From Caldilineaceae bacterium (GTDB lineage: Bacteria; Chloroflexota; Anaerolineae; Caldilineales; Caldilineaceae): a stretch of 45,912 bases of DNA. Positions 20,183-30,115 of this stretch are shown piece after piece; the stretch's first letter is position 1; each line of letters opens with the position of its first letter. Under the pieces are notes generated by a model that was given only the letters and a program-made list of their open reading frames with translations, had not been told where the DNA came from and made no database searches. Where the stretch lies: NCBI GenBank assembly GCA_014879855.1, contig JACSRH010000213.1, positions 1 through 45,912 of the forward strand, in the 5' to 3' direction. A program made the translations under genes and the position numbers.

Positions 20183-21250
20183 GTGAATAACCCGGTCGAC
20201 TGGCTCTTAGGGCTGTTTTCACTCGATATCGGGATCGATTTAGGCACGGCCAACACGCTTGTCCATGTCAAAAACAGGGGTATCGTGATCAACGAGCCGT
20301 CGGTGGTCGCCATCGACATTTCATCGCGACGGCGCAACAAGGTCAAGGCGGTCGGCAGCGAAGCCAAAGAGATGGTGGGCCGGACGCCTTCGCATATTGT
20401 TGCCATTCGCCCCTTGCAGGACGGCGTGATCTCGGACTTCGATGTGACGGAGCAGATGATCCATCACTTCATCGGCAAAGTGCACGGTGGGCGTTTTGGC
20501 GCCGCCCGGCCCCGCGTGGTGATCGGCATCCCGTCCGGCGTGACGGAAGTGGAAAAGCGCGCGGTGCGCGACGCCGCGATCAGCGCTGGCGCCCGCGAGG
20601 CGGGTCTGGTCGAAGAGCCAATGGCCGCGGCGATTGGGGCCGGGCTGCCGGTGACGGAGTCGATCGGCTCGATGATCGTGGATATCGGCGGTGGCACGAC
20701 GGAAGTGGCTGTCATTTCTTTGGGCGGCATCGTGGTGTCGCGTTCGATCCGCGTGGCGGGCGATGAGATGAACGAAGACATCATCAATTATGCGCGGCAG
20801 AAATACAACCTGCTGATCGGTGAGCGCATGTCCGAACGCGCCAAGATCGAGATCGGCTCCGCGTACCCGCTCGAACGCGAACGCACGATGATTCTGCGTG
20901 GGCGCAACTTGATCACCGGGCTGCCCGAAGCAGTCGAAGTCAGCTCCGTGGAAATCCGCGAAGCGCTCTCCGGCTCCGTCCAGGTGATCGTCGATGCGGT
21001 CAAAGCCACCCTGGACGAGACGCCGCCTGAACTGGTGGCCGACCTGATGGAGTATGGCATTGTGCTGGCGGGCGGCGGCGCGCTGTTGCAAGGGCTGGCG
21101 CAGCGTCTGCAAGACGAAACGCGGATGCACGTCTACGTTGCCGACAACCCGCTGACCGCGGTTGCCATGGGCGCCGGCATGATCTTGGAAAAGCCGGAAT
21201 TTTATCGCGAAACGTTAACCAGTATGCAACGAAAGGCAACGATTCGATAA
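20183..21250 (+). CDS. mreB: Rod shape-determining protein MreB (bacterial actin)
   Basis: Actin-like ATPase that organises lateral wall synthesis on the inner face of the membrane. It has 355 aa with phosphate-1 motif DLGTANT (19-25), phosphate-2 MIVDIGGGTTEVAVISLGG, adenosine motif GIVLAGGGALLQGL, and the interdomain GIPSGVTEVEKRAVRDAA. The N-terminus WLLGLFSLDIGID is amphipathic and could bind membrane. The GTG at 20183 is the only start that keeps this N-terminus; GAGGGG lies about 12 bases upstream. It is the first gene of a seven-gene cluster for wall elongation and septum placement. Confidence 0.97.
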   Translation: MNNPVDWLLGLFSLDIGIDLGTANTLVHVKNRGIVINEPSVVAIDISSRRRNKVKAVGSEAKEMVGRTPSHIVAIRPLQDGVISDFDVTEQMIHHFIGKVHGGRFGAARPRVVIGIPSGVTEVEKRAVRDAAISAGAREAGLVEEPMAAAIGAGLPVTESIGSMIVDIGGGTTEVAVISLGGIVVSRSIRVAGDEMNEDIINYARQKYNLLIGERMSERAKIEIGSAYPLERERTMILRGRNLITGLPEAVEVSSVEIREALSGSVQVIVDAVKATLDETPPELVADLMEYGIVLAGGGALLQGLAQRLQDETRMHVYVADNPLTAVAMGAGMILEKPEFYRETLTSMQRKATIR

Positions 21251-21277
21251 CATTGTTCATGGATTTGATCGCTTCTC

Positions 21278-22222
21278 ATGCGTAGCACCGAACGACGACC
21301 TCGGAATTTCAGCGATATTGGCGTGCGCGTCGGCCTGCTTGCTTTGGCCGCTGTGTTGTTGATGGCGCTCCAAATCTCTGGAAATCTGCGTCCGGCGCAG
21401 AGTCTCATTGCCCAGTTGACGGCGCCCGCCCAATTGAGCGCCACAGGCGTCACCACCAGCGTGGAAGGCTTCTTTGCCTCGCTGACGCGACTGCGCACCC
21501 TGGAACAGGAATACGCGGCGGTCCAGATACGCGCCGACCAGCTCGAGGCAGAAAACAAGACCTTGCGCGAAGTCGAGAGGGAAAACGAACAACTTCGTTC
21601 TCTCCTCAACTTTGCCGAGACGCGCCCGCGGCTTGAACTGCGTGGGGCGCAGATCGTCGCGCGCGTCATCGGTGAAGAGAGCACCAACTTCTTTGAAACC
21701 ATCCTGATCGATTTAGGACAGGTGCATGGCATTCGCACCGGCATGCCGGTGGTCACGGATCAGGGTCTGGTCGGGCGCATCAGCGAGGTGACGGAGAACA
21801 CATCCAAGGTGCTGCTGCTCAACGACTCTGGCAGTTCGGCCAGCGCGCTGCTGGCGGAAAGCCGGCTCAACGGCATCGTCCACGGCAGCACGCGTGGCGA
21901 CCTGATCATGGACTTTATCCCCCAAGGGCCCACGTTTGAAGTTGGAGAGGCGGTGCTCAGTTCTGGTTTGGGCGGCAAATTTCCCAGAAACCTGGCGATT
22001 GGGGTCATCGAAGCGATCGATTCGCAGCCCAATGCGGTGTTTCAGACCGCACGCGTGCGTCCTGCTGTGGACTTTGGCAGCCTGGAATTGGTGATGGTGA
22101 TCACCAATTTTGAACCGAACGAGTCGCTGCCCGATTTCCTGGCGCCGGCGGCGCAGGTTGCCACGCCGACGCCTGTCTCTTCTGAACAGACGGAAACCGG
22201 GCAGCCAGGGGAGACCCCATGA
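21278..22222 (+). CDS. mreC: Rod shape-determining protein MreC
   Basis: Membrane-anchored periplasmic scaffold that links MreB to PBP2 and RodA. The 314 aa comprise a short basic N-terminus, one transmembrane helix (VGLLALAAVLLMALQI), a coiled coil (LRTLEQEYAAVQIRADQLEA, then repeated Glu/Leu residues) and the MreC beta-barrel domains. The barrels contain AQIVARVIGEESTNFFETI, DLGQVHGIRTGMPVV, GLVGRISEVTENTSKV and LSSGLGGKFPRNLAIGVI. The C-terminal tail is Pro/Thr/Glu-rich. It starts 27 bp after mreB and overlaps mreD by ATGA. Confidence 0.95.
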   Translation: MRSTERRPRNFSDIGVRVGLLALAAVLLMALQISGNLRPAQSLIAQLTAPAQLSATGVTTSVEGFFASLTRLRTLEQEYAAVQIRADQLEAENKTLREVERENEQLRSLLNFAETRPRLELRGAQIVARVIGEESTNFFETILIDLGQVHGIRTGMPVVTDQGLVGRISEVTENTSKVLLLNDSGSSASALLAESRLNGIVHGSTRGDLIMDFIPQGPTFEVGEAVLSSGLGGKFPRNLAIGVIEAIDSQPNAVFQTARVRPAVDFGSLELVMVITNFEPNESLPDFLAPAAQVATPTPVSSEQTETGQPGETP

Positions 22223-22734
22223 ATCGTGGCGCACTCTATTATTTGATGACGCCGCTGTTGTTGCTGCTCAGTCTCTTGCAGTCCACGTCGGTGGCGCGCT
22301 TCAAGCTGGCAGGCGTCAAACCGGATCTGGTTTTGCTGGTTGTCATTATCGGCGCGCTGGTTTACGGCGCACGCCCAGGGGTGTTGTGGGCCTTTATCGC
22401 CGGCATTGGGCTGGATATTTTCAGTAGCGGGCCGCTCGGGGCCTCCAGCCTGGCGCTGATGGCCAGTGCGTTTGTCGCCGGACTGGGACATCGACCCCTG
22501 TCGCGCTTCAATATTCTGGTGCCGTTGACGGCCGCCGCCTTGGGCACGCTGGTCTATGCCGCGGTGTACTTGACCATCTTGGCAATTCTGGTGGGGACGG
22601 GAATGTCGAATCTCAATCTGCCCTTGCTTGACACGATACGCGACATCGTACTCCCAGTGACGTTGTATAATACAGCCCTGATGTTATTGGCGCTTCCCTG
22701 GTTGAACCGTTTGCCGGAGAGCCAGGATTTGTGA
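22219..22734 (+). CDS. mreD: Rod shape-determining protein MreD
   Basis: A 171-aa integral membrane protein with about five hydrophobic helices, the expected size and topology for MreD. The KPDLVLLVVIIGALVYGARPGVLWAF and GLGLDIFSSGPLGASSLALM-like region near residues 35-80 (here IGLDIFSSGPLGASSL) is the most conserved part. The ATG overlaps the mreC stop (ATGA), so translation is coupled. It is followed after 55 bp by the PBP2 gene. Confidence 0.92.
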   Translation: MNRGALYYLMTPLLLLLSLLQSTSVARFKLAGVKPDLVLLVVIIGALVYGARPGVLWAFIAGIGLDIFSSGPLGASSLALMASAFVAGLGHRPLSRFNILVPLTAAALGTLVYAAVYLTILAILVGTGMSNLNLPLLDTIRDIVLPVTLYNTALMLLALPWLNRLPESQDL

Positions 22735-22789
22735 AAGCCGTCTTGCGACGCCTTGCCCAGTGGCGAGAATTGTCGCTGATTGAGTCAAC

Positions 22790-24982
22790 ATGTTCGAAGA
22801 ACGCACAAGCCGTGACACCTCAAACTTTGCTATGATCGCCTTTCGCCTGGGGATCCTGATCACCTTCGTGGTCATGGTCGCCAGGATGTTTCAGTTGCAG
22901 GTGATAGAAAACCAACAATTTGAGACACTGGCCAATCGCAATCGCTTGCTGCGCATTGAGACGCCAGCCCCGCGCGGCGTCATCTATGACAGCAGCGGCA
23001 CGATTCTGGTGCGCAACCGTCCCAGTTTCGAGGTTGCCCTGGTGCCGGAAGATCTCCCCTTTGATGAGCTTGACACCGAGGAGCTCGACGAGGAAGCCGT
23101 GGAAGTGGAGAAGGTGTTGCGCATCCTGCGCGCCGACGTCGACCGCGATGTGGCGTTGCGCATGGCGGAAATTCTCTTCATCAAACTGGGGTACGAAGAC
23201 TTCGTCCGCACTGTGCAAAAAGCCAACGTGCCCATCACCTTCCTGGATGAACCCGCCTTTGTGACGCCAGTGACTGAAGAGGGTCGCCTCACGATTGCCG
23301 AACCGCGCAAAGTTTTCTTTCCCGACCTGGAGCAGCCGTTGCCGTTGGAAGGATTGGTGGCGCTGGTGCAGCGCGCCGTCGCCATCCAGAGTCAGGGCAG
23401 CGCCTCTGACCCCGTACCGATTTTGGACGGCATCGACCGCATCCGCGCGTTTGAAATTTCTGAAGAAAGCTTTCGCATCCCAGCCGTGCGCGTCAATCAG
23501 GTGCCGGTGCGCGAATATATTTACGGCGACCTGCTCAGCCACGTGCTTGGTTTTATGGGGCCGATCCCGGCGTTTGTCGCCGACGATTACCAGAAAGCCG
23601 GCTACAACAATCCAAACGAGAAAGTGGGACTCAACGGCCTGGAGTTCACCTATCAGGAGGAACTGCGCGGCAAGCCAGGCGTGCGCAACTCGGAACGCGA
23701 CATCCTTGGCGTGGACGTGCGCACAGTTGGCCCCGAAGTTGGCCCTGTGCCCGGTTTGAATCTTTATCTAAACATCGACCGCCGCCTCCAGGCGATCATG
23801 CAGGATGCCTTGCAAGAAAAGATGACCGAACTCGAAGCGCCGTGGGGGGTGACGGTGGCGCTCAACCCGCAAAATGGCGCGGTGCTGGGCCTGGTCAGCC
23901 TGCCTTCCTATAACAACAATATCTTTGCCGAGCGCATCGGCGAGGAATATCTGAAGCTTGAGGCTGATGAGCTCCGCCCGCTGATCAACCATGCCATTGG
24001 CGGGCTTTACCCGCCCGGTTCAACCTTCAAGATGGTGACGGCGACAGCTGGATTGGCGGAAGACGTGATCACACCGGAAACGGTCGTCGTCGACGCCGGC
24101 CCCATCTATCTGCCCAACCAATATTTCCCCAACGACTTAAGTCAGGCGCAAAAATTTGTGAGCTGGAACCACAAAAATGGCGTCGTGCACGGCAAGCTCA
24201 CCATCGAAAGTGCATTGGCGCTTTCCAACGACATCTACTTCTACTATCTCGGCGGCGGCTATCTGGAGGACTTCAGGGGGCTGGGGCAGCGGCTGCTGAG
24301 CAAATGGACTGAGTTGTTTGGATTTGGTGAGACGACCGGCATCGACTTGCCTGGCGAGGTGACATCGTTGGTGCCGACTGACCAATGGAAACGTCAGCTT
24401 TTTGCCGAGCCGTGGACCACGGGCGACAGCTACAACATGGCGATCGGACAGGGGTATGTGTTGGCGACGCCGATGCAAGTGCTGATTGAGACGATGGCGG
24501 TGGCCAATGGCGGCACGATCTATGTGCCCAAAGTCGTACACCACATGACGGACGCCAACGGTGGCGTGCAACAGGATTTCGAGCCGGAGATCAAGCGTAA
24601 ACTGCCCATCGACCCGGAAGAGTTTCAGGTCGTGCGCAAAGGGATGTGGGATGTTGTGAACGCCAGCTACGGCACCGGTCGAGCCGCGCAGGTTCCCGGC
24701 GTTGTAATTGCAGGCAAAACTGGCACAGCTGAGTTCTGCGAATATATTCCCGAAAAAGAGGACTGCCGGCGCGATGAAAAGGACAATTTGCCCACCCATG
24801 CTTGGTTCGCCGCCTTTGCACCCTATGATAATCCAGAGATCGCTATCGTGACCTTTATCTATGGCGCCGGCGAAGGTTCGGCGGTGGCTGTCCCAGTGAC
24901 CCAGAAGATCTTGCAAGCCTATTTCACCGAGATCTCACCACAGCCACAAGCTCCCGACCAGGAACCCGTGCAGGAACCGTGA
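22790..24982 (+). CDS. mrdA: Penicillin-binding protein 2 (elongation-specific transpeptidase)
   Basis: Peptidoglycan DD-transpeptidase of the rod complex. The 730 aa have an N-terminal transmembrane helix (LGILITFVVMVARMFQL) and a PBP dimerisation/pedestal domain beginning APRGVIYDSSGTILVRNRPS. The transpeptidase domain has the nucleophile motif STFK (S411), an SND motif in ALSNDIYFY, and KTGT near residue 642 (GKTGTAEF). The pedestal carries an acidic stretch near 85-110 (DELDTEELDEEAVEVEK) that seems long for the family. It is encoded between mreD and minC, and its stop is 10 bases before minC. Confidence 0.95.
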   Translation: MFEERTSRDTSNFAMIAFRLGILITFVVMVARMFQLQVIENQQFETLANRNRLLRIETPAPRGVIYDSSGTILVRNRPSFEVALVPEDLPFDELDTEELDEEAVEVEKVLRILRADVDRDVALRMAEILFIKLGYEDFVRTVQKANVPITFLDEPAFVTPVTEEGRLTIAEPRKVFFPDLEQPLPLEGLVALVQRAVAIQSQGSASDPVPILDGIDRIRAFEISEESFRIPAVRVNQVPVREYIYGDLLSHVLGFMGPIPAFVADDYQKAGYNNPNEKVGLNGLEFTYQEELRGKPGVRNSERDILGVDVRTVGPEVGPVPGLNLYLNIDRRLQAIMQDALQEKMTELEAPWGVTVALNPQNGAVLGLVSLPSYNNNIFAERIGEEYLKLEADELRPLINHAIGGLYPPGSTFKMVTATAGLAEDVITPETVVVDAGPIYLPNQYFPNDLSQAQKFVSWNHKNGVVHGKLTIESALALSNDIYFYYLGGGYLEDFRGLGQRLLSKWTELFGFGETTGIDLPGEVTSLVPTDQWKRQLFAEPWTTGDSYNMAIGQGYVLATPMQVLIETMAVANGGTIYVPKVVHHMTDANGGVQQDFEPEIKRKLPIDPEEFQVVRKGMWDVVNASYGTGRAAQVPGVVIAGKTGTAEFCEYIPEKEDCRRDEKDNLPTHAWFAAFAPYDNPEIAIVTFIYGAGEGSAVAVPVTQKILQAYFTEISPQPQAPDQEPVQEP

Positions 24983-24992
24983 GGAAGATCAC

Positions 24993-26306
24993 ATGAGCGC
25001 AACGCCCAATCCTGAAGACGCCACCCGCACACCGTCCACGAACGGCTTGGGGACATTCCACACACGCATCGCCGATCTGCTTGACGACGTGACAGTCGAG
25101 AGTGCTGCATCAGCAACTCCAGCAGCCGCTGCTGTCAGCGACAAACAAAACGTCATGCCTGCCACAGACAATAATGCGCCGGCTGTGGCGCCACAGCCGC
25201 GGAAAACGCCAGCCGCGCCGGCAGATATGGCGAGCTTCTTTGCGCCGATGCCAGATGCAGCAACGCAGACGCCTGGCCGTGCAGCGCAACCTGCGCCGCC
25301 GAGCGAAGAAAACATCGCACTGCCTGGCGAGCGGTTGGTGAGCCCCGCGCGCCGTCCCGCCTCACCGTCGCCGTCCGCCGACCTGCCCCCATTTTTGGTC
25401 AAACCGGTGGCCGTGGAGGAGCAGCCAGCGCCGCCGATCGGCGCCGATCGTGTGCCTGCACCGGCAGATCAGGCTGTGACAGATCAGGCTGTGACAGATC
25501 AGGCTGTGACAGATCAGGCTGTGACAGATCAGGCTGCGGTCGAGCAGCCAGTCACCAGCCAGCTCGTCAATATCCGGGGGCGCAGCGACGGCATCACCGT
25601 CGAAGTTGGCCGCGGCGTATGGCACGAGATCCTGGGCACGCTCACCAATCGGCTGGAGCAGTCGGCTGGGTTCTTCCGCAATGGCAGCGTGGCGCTGGAT
25701 GTTGGCGCGCGGCCAGTGGTGGAGGACGAACTGAAGCAGATGGCCGCTCTTCTGACGACATTTGAGATGAAACTGGGCGTTGTCCGCACCAGCTCTGAGC
25801 GCACATTTCAAGCCGCGCTGGCGACAGGCATCACCGCAACGCTGGAATCACCCGAAGGCGCGCCGGTGGCCGCGGCCGCGCCGGCCGCAACAAACACCGA
25901 TGTGGCAAGCTACTTTGTCTACCGCGGCTATTTGCGCTCCGGTCACCGGCTGCGCCGCCAAGAAAATATCCTGGTGATCGGCGACATCAATCCGGGCGCA
26001 GAAGTGATCAGCGAAGGCGATATTCTGGTGTGGGGGCGGCTGCGCGGCGTGGTTCATGCCGGCGTTGGCGGCAACCAGCGCGCCATCATTGCCGCGCTCG
26101 ACCTGGAGCCAACCCAGATGCGCATCGCCGACGTAACGACTATTGGCCCCGACCCCAAGCCGGGACAACCTGGGCGATTTTTCTGGAAGAAGTCACAACA
26201 CAAACGCCCTGAAATTGCGCGCCTGGTGCAGAACGAAATCGTATTCGAAGAATGGGATGCGGCGCGGCCGGGCGGGTTGATCTCTTTGCGACGTGGGGCA
26301 GGATGA
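24993..26306 (+). CDS. minC: Septum site-determining protein MinC with long disordered N-terminus
   Basis: Inhibitor of FtsZ polymerisation that is brought to the membrane by MinD. Of 437 aa, about the first 180 are low-complexity Ala/Pro/Thr sequence, including a 5-residue DQAVT repeat. Residues of about 185-285 (IRGRSDGITVEVG, WHEILGTLTNRLEQSAGFF) fit the MinC N-terminal domain. From about 305 comes the MinC C-terminal beta-helix: YFVYRGYLRSGHRLRRQENI, VIGDINPGAEVISEGDILVWG, LRGVVHAGVGGN. Typical MinC is 210-240 aa, so the extension nearly doubles it. GAGGAA stands 6 bases before the ATG. It overlaps the minD leader. Confidence 0.92.
   Translation: MSATPNPEDATRTPSTNGLGTFHTRIADLLDDVTVESAASATPAAAAVSDKQNVMPATDNNAPAVAPQPRKTPAAPADMASFFAPMPDAATQTPGRAAQPAPPSEENIALPGERLVSPARRPASPSPSADLPPFLVKPVAVEEQPAPPIGADRVPAPADQAVTDQAVTDQAVTDQAVTDQAAVEQPVTSQLVNIRGRSDGITVEVGRGVWHEILGTLTNRLEQSAGFFRNGSVALDVGARPVVEDELKQMAALLTTFEMKLGVVRTSSERTFQAALATGITATLESPEGAPVAAAAPAATNTDVASYFVYRGYLRSGHRLRRQENILVIGDINPGAEVISEGDILVWGRLRGVVHAGVGGNQRAIIAALDLEPTQMRIADVTTIGPDPKPGQPGRFFWKKSQHKRPEIARLVQNEIVFEEWDAARPGGLISLRRGAG
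25466..25536. repeat. 15-bp in-frame tandem repeat inside minC
   Basis: Four identical copies of AGATCAGGCTGTGAC (25466-25525) and a partial fifth (to 25536). Each adds the five residues DQAVT-type to the linker, so copy-number change keeps the frame. Confidence 0.95.
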
Positions 26307-26313
26307 GCAGATC

Positions 26314-27105
<792 letters not shown>

Positions 27106-28293
27106 ATGTTCGCAAGAATCAGTTGGCGCCACTTTGATTGGCTGCTGCTTTTTGTCGTGCTGGTGTTGTGCGGTGTAAGCGTCGCCATGATCTACAGCGC
27201 TACGCACAATTCGCCAGATTTGACAGACTACTGGCTGCTCCAGGTGAACTTCATCGCCATTGGGCTGGTGGCGCTCTTTGTGGTGGCGATGTTCGATTAT
27301 CGTCAGCTTTCTCTGCTGGCGGTGCCGTCGTTCATTTTGTTTATCATCTTGCTGGTAGCCGTCTACTTTTTGGGCGATGCGCAGGGGTCCGGTTCGCAGA
27401 GTTGGATCAGCATTGGCGGGAGACTTGTCCAGCCGACGGAAGCGGGAAAGTTCCTGATCATCATCTTTCTGTCCTGGTATCTGAGTTGGTTCCGTGACAG
27501 CATGCACAAGTTCCCCTATCTGGTCATGGCGCTCGTTCTGCTGTTTACGCCGCTGATCCTGGTCTACATCCAGCCCGACTTTGGCATGACCATCACGTAC
27601 GCGTTCCTGGGCGGCGCGCTGATCCTGGTGTCGGGAGTGCGCTATCGCCATCTGGCGATTTTGGCGGCGACCGCGCTGCTGGTCGTGCCGCTGCTGGCTT
27701 CCACGCTGCAAGGCTATATGCTGGCGCGCATCTGCATCTTTTTGCCGACGGATGAGACCACCGGCCAGATCAGCGCACCGATCCTGGGGTTTCTGCGTTC
27801 CGCGTTCGACAGCCTGCCCAGCGAATGCGTACAGCCGGAAGCCAATACAGCCGCCTCCTACAATGTGGATCAGGCGTTGATTGCCGTCGGCAACGGGGGT
27901 TGGACTGGCTTGGGCTGGACGCAGGGGACGCAAAATCAGCTTCACTTCCTGCGCGTGCGTCACACCGACTTCATCTTCAGCGTGATTGCCGAAGAATTGG
28001 GGATGATCGGCGCCGCGCTGATTCTGCTGCTGCTGCTCTTTGTGGTGTGGCGCGTGCTGCGCATTGCCGACCAGGCGCCCGATCAGTTTGGCAAACTTCT
28101 GGCGACCGGCGTAGCCGCGCTGGTCTTTTTTCAGGTCACTATCAACGTAGGCATGAACCTCAAAGTCATGCCAGTAACCGGTCTTACGCTCCCCTTTATC
28201 AGCTATGGCGGCAGCTCGCTGGTTTCCATGCTGTTTGCAATTGGGCTGGCGGAAAGCGTGGCTATGCGCCATCGCAAGATCGAGTTCTTCTAG
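27106..28293 (+). CDS. rodA: Rod shape-determining protein RodA (SEDS glycosyltransferase)
   Basis: Peptidoglycan glycan polymerase of the SEDS family, partner of PBP2. The 395 aa contain about ten hydrophobic helices and the family signatures YFLGDAQGSGSQSWISIGG, QPTEAGKFLIIIFLSWYL, YIQPDFGMTITYAFLGGALI, HTDFIFSVIAEELGMIGA and the C-terminal GLTLPFISYGGSSLVSML. An extracytoplasmic loop around residues 215-245 with two cysteines (CIF, SECVQPE) appears longer than usual. RodA rather than FtsW is inferred from the mreBCD-mrdA context. The ATG directly abuts the minD stop (TAAATG), which suggests translational coupling. Confidence 0.93.
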   Translation: MFARISWRHFDWLLLFVVLVLCGVSVAMIYSATHNSPDLTDYWLLQVNFIAIGLVALFVVAMFDYRQLSLLAVPSFILFIILLVAVYFLGDAQGSGSQSWISIGGRLVQPTEAGKFLIIIFLSWYLSWFRDSMHKFPYLVMALVLLFTPLILVYIQPDFGMTITYAFLGGALILVSGVRYRHLAILAATALLVVPLLASTLQGYMLARICIFLPTDETTGQISAPILGFLRSAFDSLPSECVQPEANTAASYNVDQALIAVGNGGWTGLGWTQGTQNQLHFLRVRHTDFIFSVIAEELGMIGAALILLLLLFVVWRVLRIADQAPDQFGKLLATGVAALVFFQVTINVGMNLKVMPVTGLTLPFISYGGSSLVSMLFAIGLAESVAMRHRKIEFF

Positions 28294-28334
28294 CAAACAC
28301 AAATACTAACAGACTATGGACTAGGCGGACTAGG

Positions 28335-28398
28335 CGGATTAGACGGACAAAGCCACAGATGGTTTTGGAATAAAATCCGCGCGCATCCGCCTAATCCG
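28335..28398. repeat. Intergenic palindrome A (atccgcc type) between rodA and the DUF5671-like gene
   Basis: The arms 28335-28347 and 28386-28398 are reverse complements over 12 of 13 bases. It lies in the 136-bp gap between two convergent genes and shares sequence style with the palindromes at 35336 and 43284. Confidence 0.65.
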
Positions 28399-28429
28399 TC
28401 CCATCCGCGGTCTATTTTGTTGTACTTCT

Positions 28430-30085
28430 TTACTTGATATCTTCCAGCGCGGCCAACTCGGCGCGCGCGGCGTGCAACGCCTGTTCCATCTGTGCGATCT
28501 GGGCTTCCAGCGCCGCGCGTCGCTCCGCCGCGCTGCGCGGTGCAGCCAGCTTCGCGACATCGTCTGGCGTCTTCTCGAAGCGTCCGTCAGCGCGGATTGC
28601 CAGCAGGTGCACCGCCCACAACCCGCCCGCCACCGCGCTGTCGGCCAGCCGATGCGCCAGCTCGTTGGAAGAGAGCGCCAGCCCCGGCTCCCCCAAAAGG
28701 GTAAGCAGCACGCGATAAATAACTTGCGCCAGCGTGACCAACAGCACCAGCGCCCCCACCAGCGCCACGCCGTAGAGATAGAGCTTGCGCGGCCACGAAT
28801 CTCGCTCGTCTTCACCCTGTGCATCTTTGCGTTCGGCGATCTGCTGGACGCGGCGCCAGAAGATCGCCCAGATCGGCGCGCCGACCACCAGCAGCGCAAC
28901 GCCGTTCGCCAGCGGCTCGTCCCAGACGCCGCCAACCAGCGCGGCGTCGATGATCGCGTGCAGCAACTCCACGGCGCCGACCCACAGCAACCCCAGCCCT
29001 GTCGCCGCCACCAGATAGGCGTAAATACGCCGCACTGTCGCGCTCTGCCCGCTGTCGCCGTAGGCGTCCGTCTCTTTACGCAGCGTCGTCCAGTACCAGA
29101 ACCAGACGACAATGCCGACCGGGATAAAAGAGACTGGATCCACCATGCGTTCGAGCAACGCCGCCAGCGAGCCGCCGCCCGCCCCAAAGACCATCAGCAA
29201 ACCTTCGCGCAGCAGCAGCGCAGCCGGCGTCAAGGTCGCAATCGCACCGGTCAGGATGCCGGCGTAAAGATAAATGCGGCGCAGCACCGCGCGCCCTTCC
29301 GCCGCGCGCCGCACGACGATCTCCTGCCACTGCTGCCAGATCGCATGGAGCAGCCACAGCCCAACCAGCACTTGGCTCACGGCGCCGCCCAGTGGCAGCC
29401 GCCACCAGTTGAGGTCAGGCGCGCGGCTCACTTGGTCCACGGCAACTTGCAGGCCAAGCTGAAGCAGCGTGCGCGCGCCCCACACGGCAATGCCCAACCC
29501 CACCAGCCCAGCGATGGCGAGGAAGAGTTGGCGCACCAGGCGGGCCGCGCCCACCTCTTGCCCAAAGTCTCCGTCAGCCACCAGCACCGTGTGCCAGTAA
29601 TAGACCAACCCGATGCCGATGGCGCCCATAAAGCTCCAAGGCAGCCAGCCAGCAGGCAATAATTCCGTCGCACTGATGGGAGCGCCAGCGGCTAGCCAGG
29701 TGATCTCACGGAGCAAGCGATAGGCATTGGTCAGCATGAGAATCAGCCCGGCGGCGGTCGAACCGTACAGGAAAAGTTTGCGCAACACGGAGCTGCGCTC
29801 CTCCGCCTCGTTACGATGGCGTTGGCCGAGCCACCAATGGATGAGAAAGAGCGGCGTGGCAACCAGCAGCAGCCCGACTGAGCGCGCGGTTGCCGTCCGC
29901 ACGAATGATCCTTGCAACCATCCATCGCTTTGCAGCCAGGCGCGGCTGATCGTGTCGATCAGGTCGTTGATGCCAAAGAGCATGGCAATTTGACTGACAA
30001 AGGCGACCAGATAGACATAGAAGCGCCGCACTGCCGCCAGCCGATTGGACTTAGAACGTTCGATTTGCGTCGTTTGCGTTATCAT
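28430..30085 (-). CDS. Six-fold repeated polytopic membrane protein (DUF5671-like)
   Basis: A 551-aa membrane protein. The motif R-R/K/Q-x-Y/F-x-Y/A that opens a hydrophobic helix occurs at about residues 20, 102, 185, 269, 352 and 433, a period of 81-84 residues. The protein is therefore six copies of one unit of two helices (second helices end in patterns such as IHWWLGQRHR, VVWFWYWTTLRKE, IWAIFWRRVQQ). This resembles the DUF5671 family of uncharacterised membrane proteins. A coiled coil (ALEAQIAQMEQALHAARAEL) forms the C-terminus. The ATG at 30085 is chosen since GGAGG lies 6 bases upstream, whereas the frame extends to 30109. Function unknown. The gene 30 bp upstream is probably co-transcribed. 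Confidence 0.75.
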   Translation of the reverse strand: MITQTTQIERSKSNRLAAVRRFYVYLVAFVSQIAMLFGINDLIDTISRAWLQSDGWLQGSFVRTATARSVGLLLVATPLFLIHWWLGQRHRNEAEERSSVLRKLFLYGSTAAGLILMLTNAYRLLREITWLAAGAPISATELLPAGWLPWSFMGAIGIGLVYYWHTVLVADGDFGQEVGAARLVRQLFLAIAGLVGLGIAVWGARTLLQLGLQVAVDQVSRAPDLNWWRLPLGGAVSQVLVGLWLLHAIWQQWQEIVVRRAAEGRAVLRRIYLYAGILTGAIATLTPAALLLREGLLMVFGAGGGSLAALLERMVDPVSFIPVGIVVWFWYWTTLRKETDAYGDSGQSATVRRIYAYLVAATGLGLLWVGAVELLHAIIDAALVGGVWDEPLANGVALLVVGAPIWAIFWRRVQQIAERKDAQGEDERDSWPRKLYLYGVALVGALVLLVTLAQVIYRVLLTLLGEPGLALSSNELAHRLADSAVAGGLWAVHLLAIRADGRFEKTPDDVAKLAAPRSAAERRAALEAQIAQMEQALHAARAELAALEDIK

Positions 30086-30115
30086 TATTTCCTCCGCGTT
30101 GAAGACCACCGCTGT

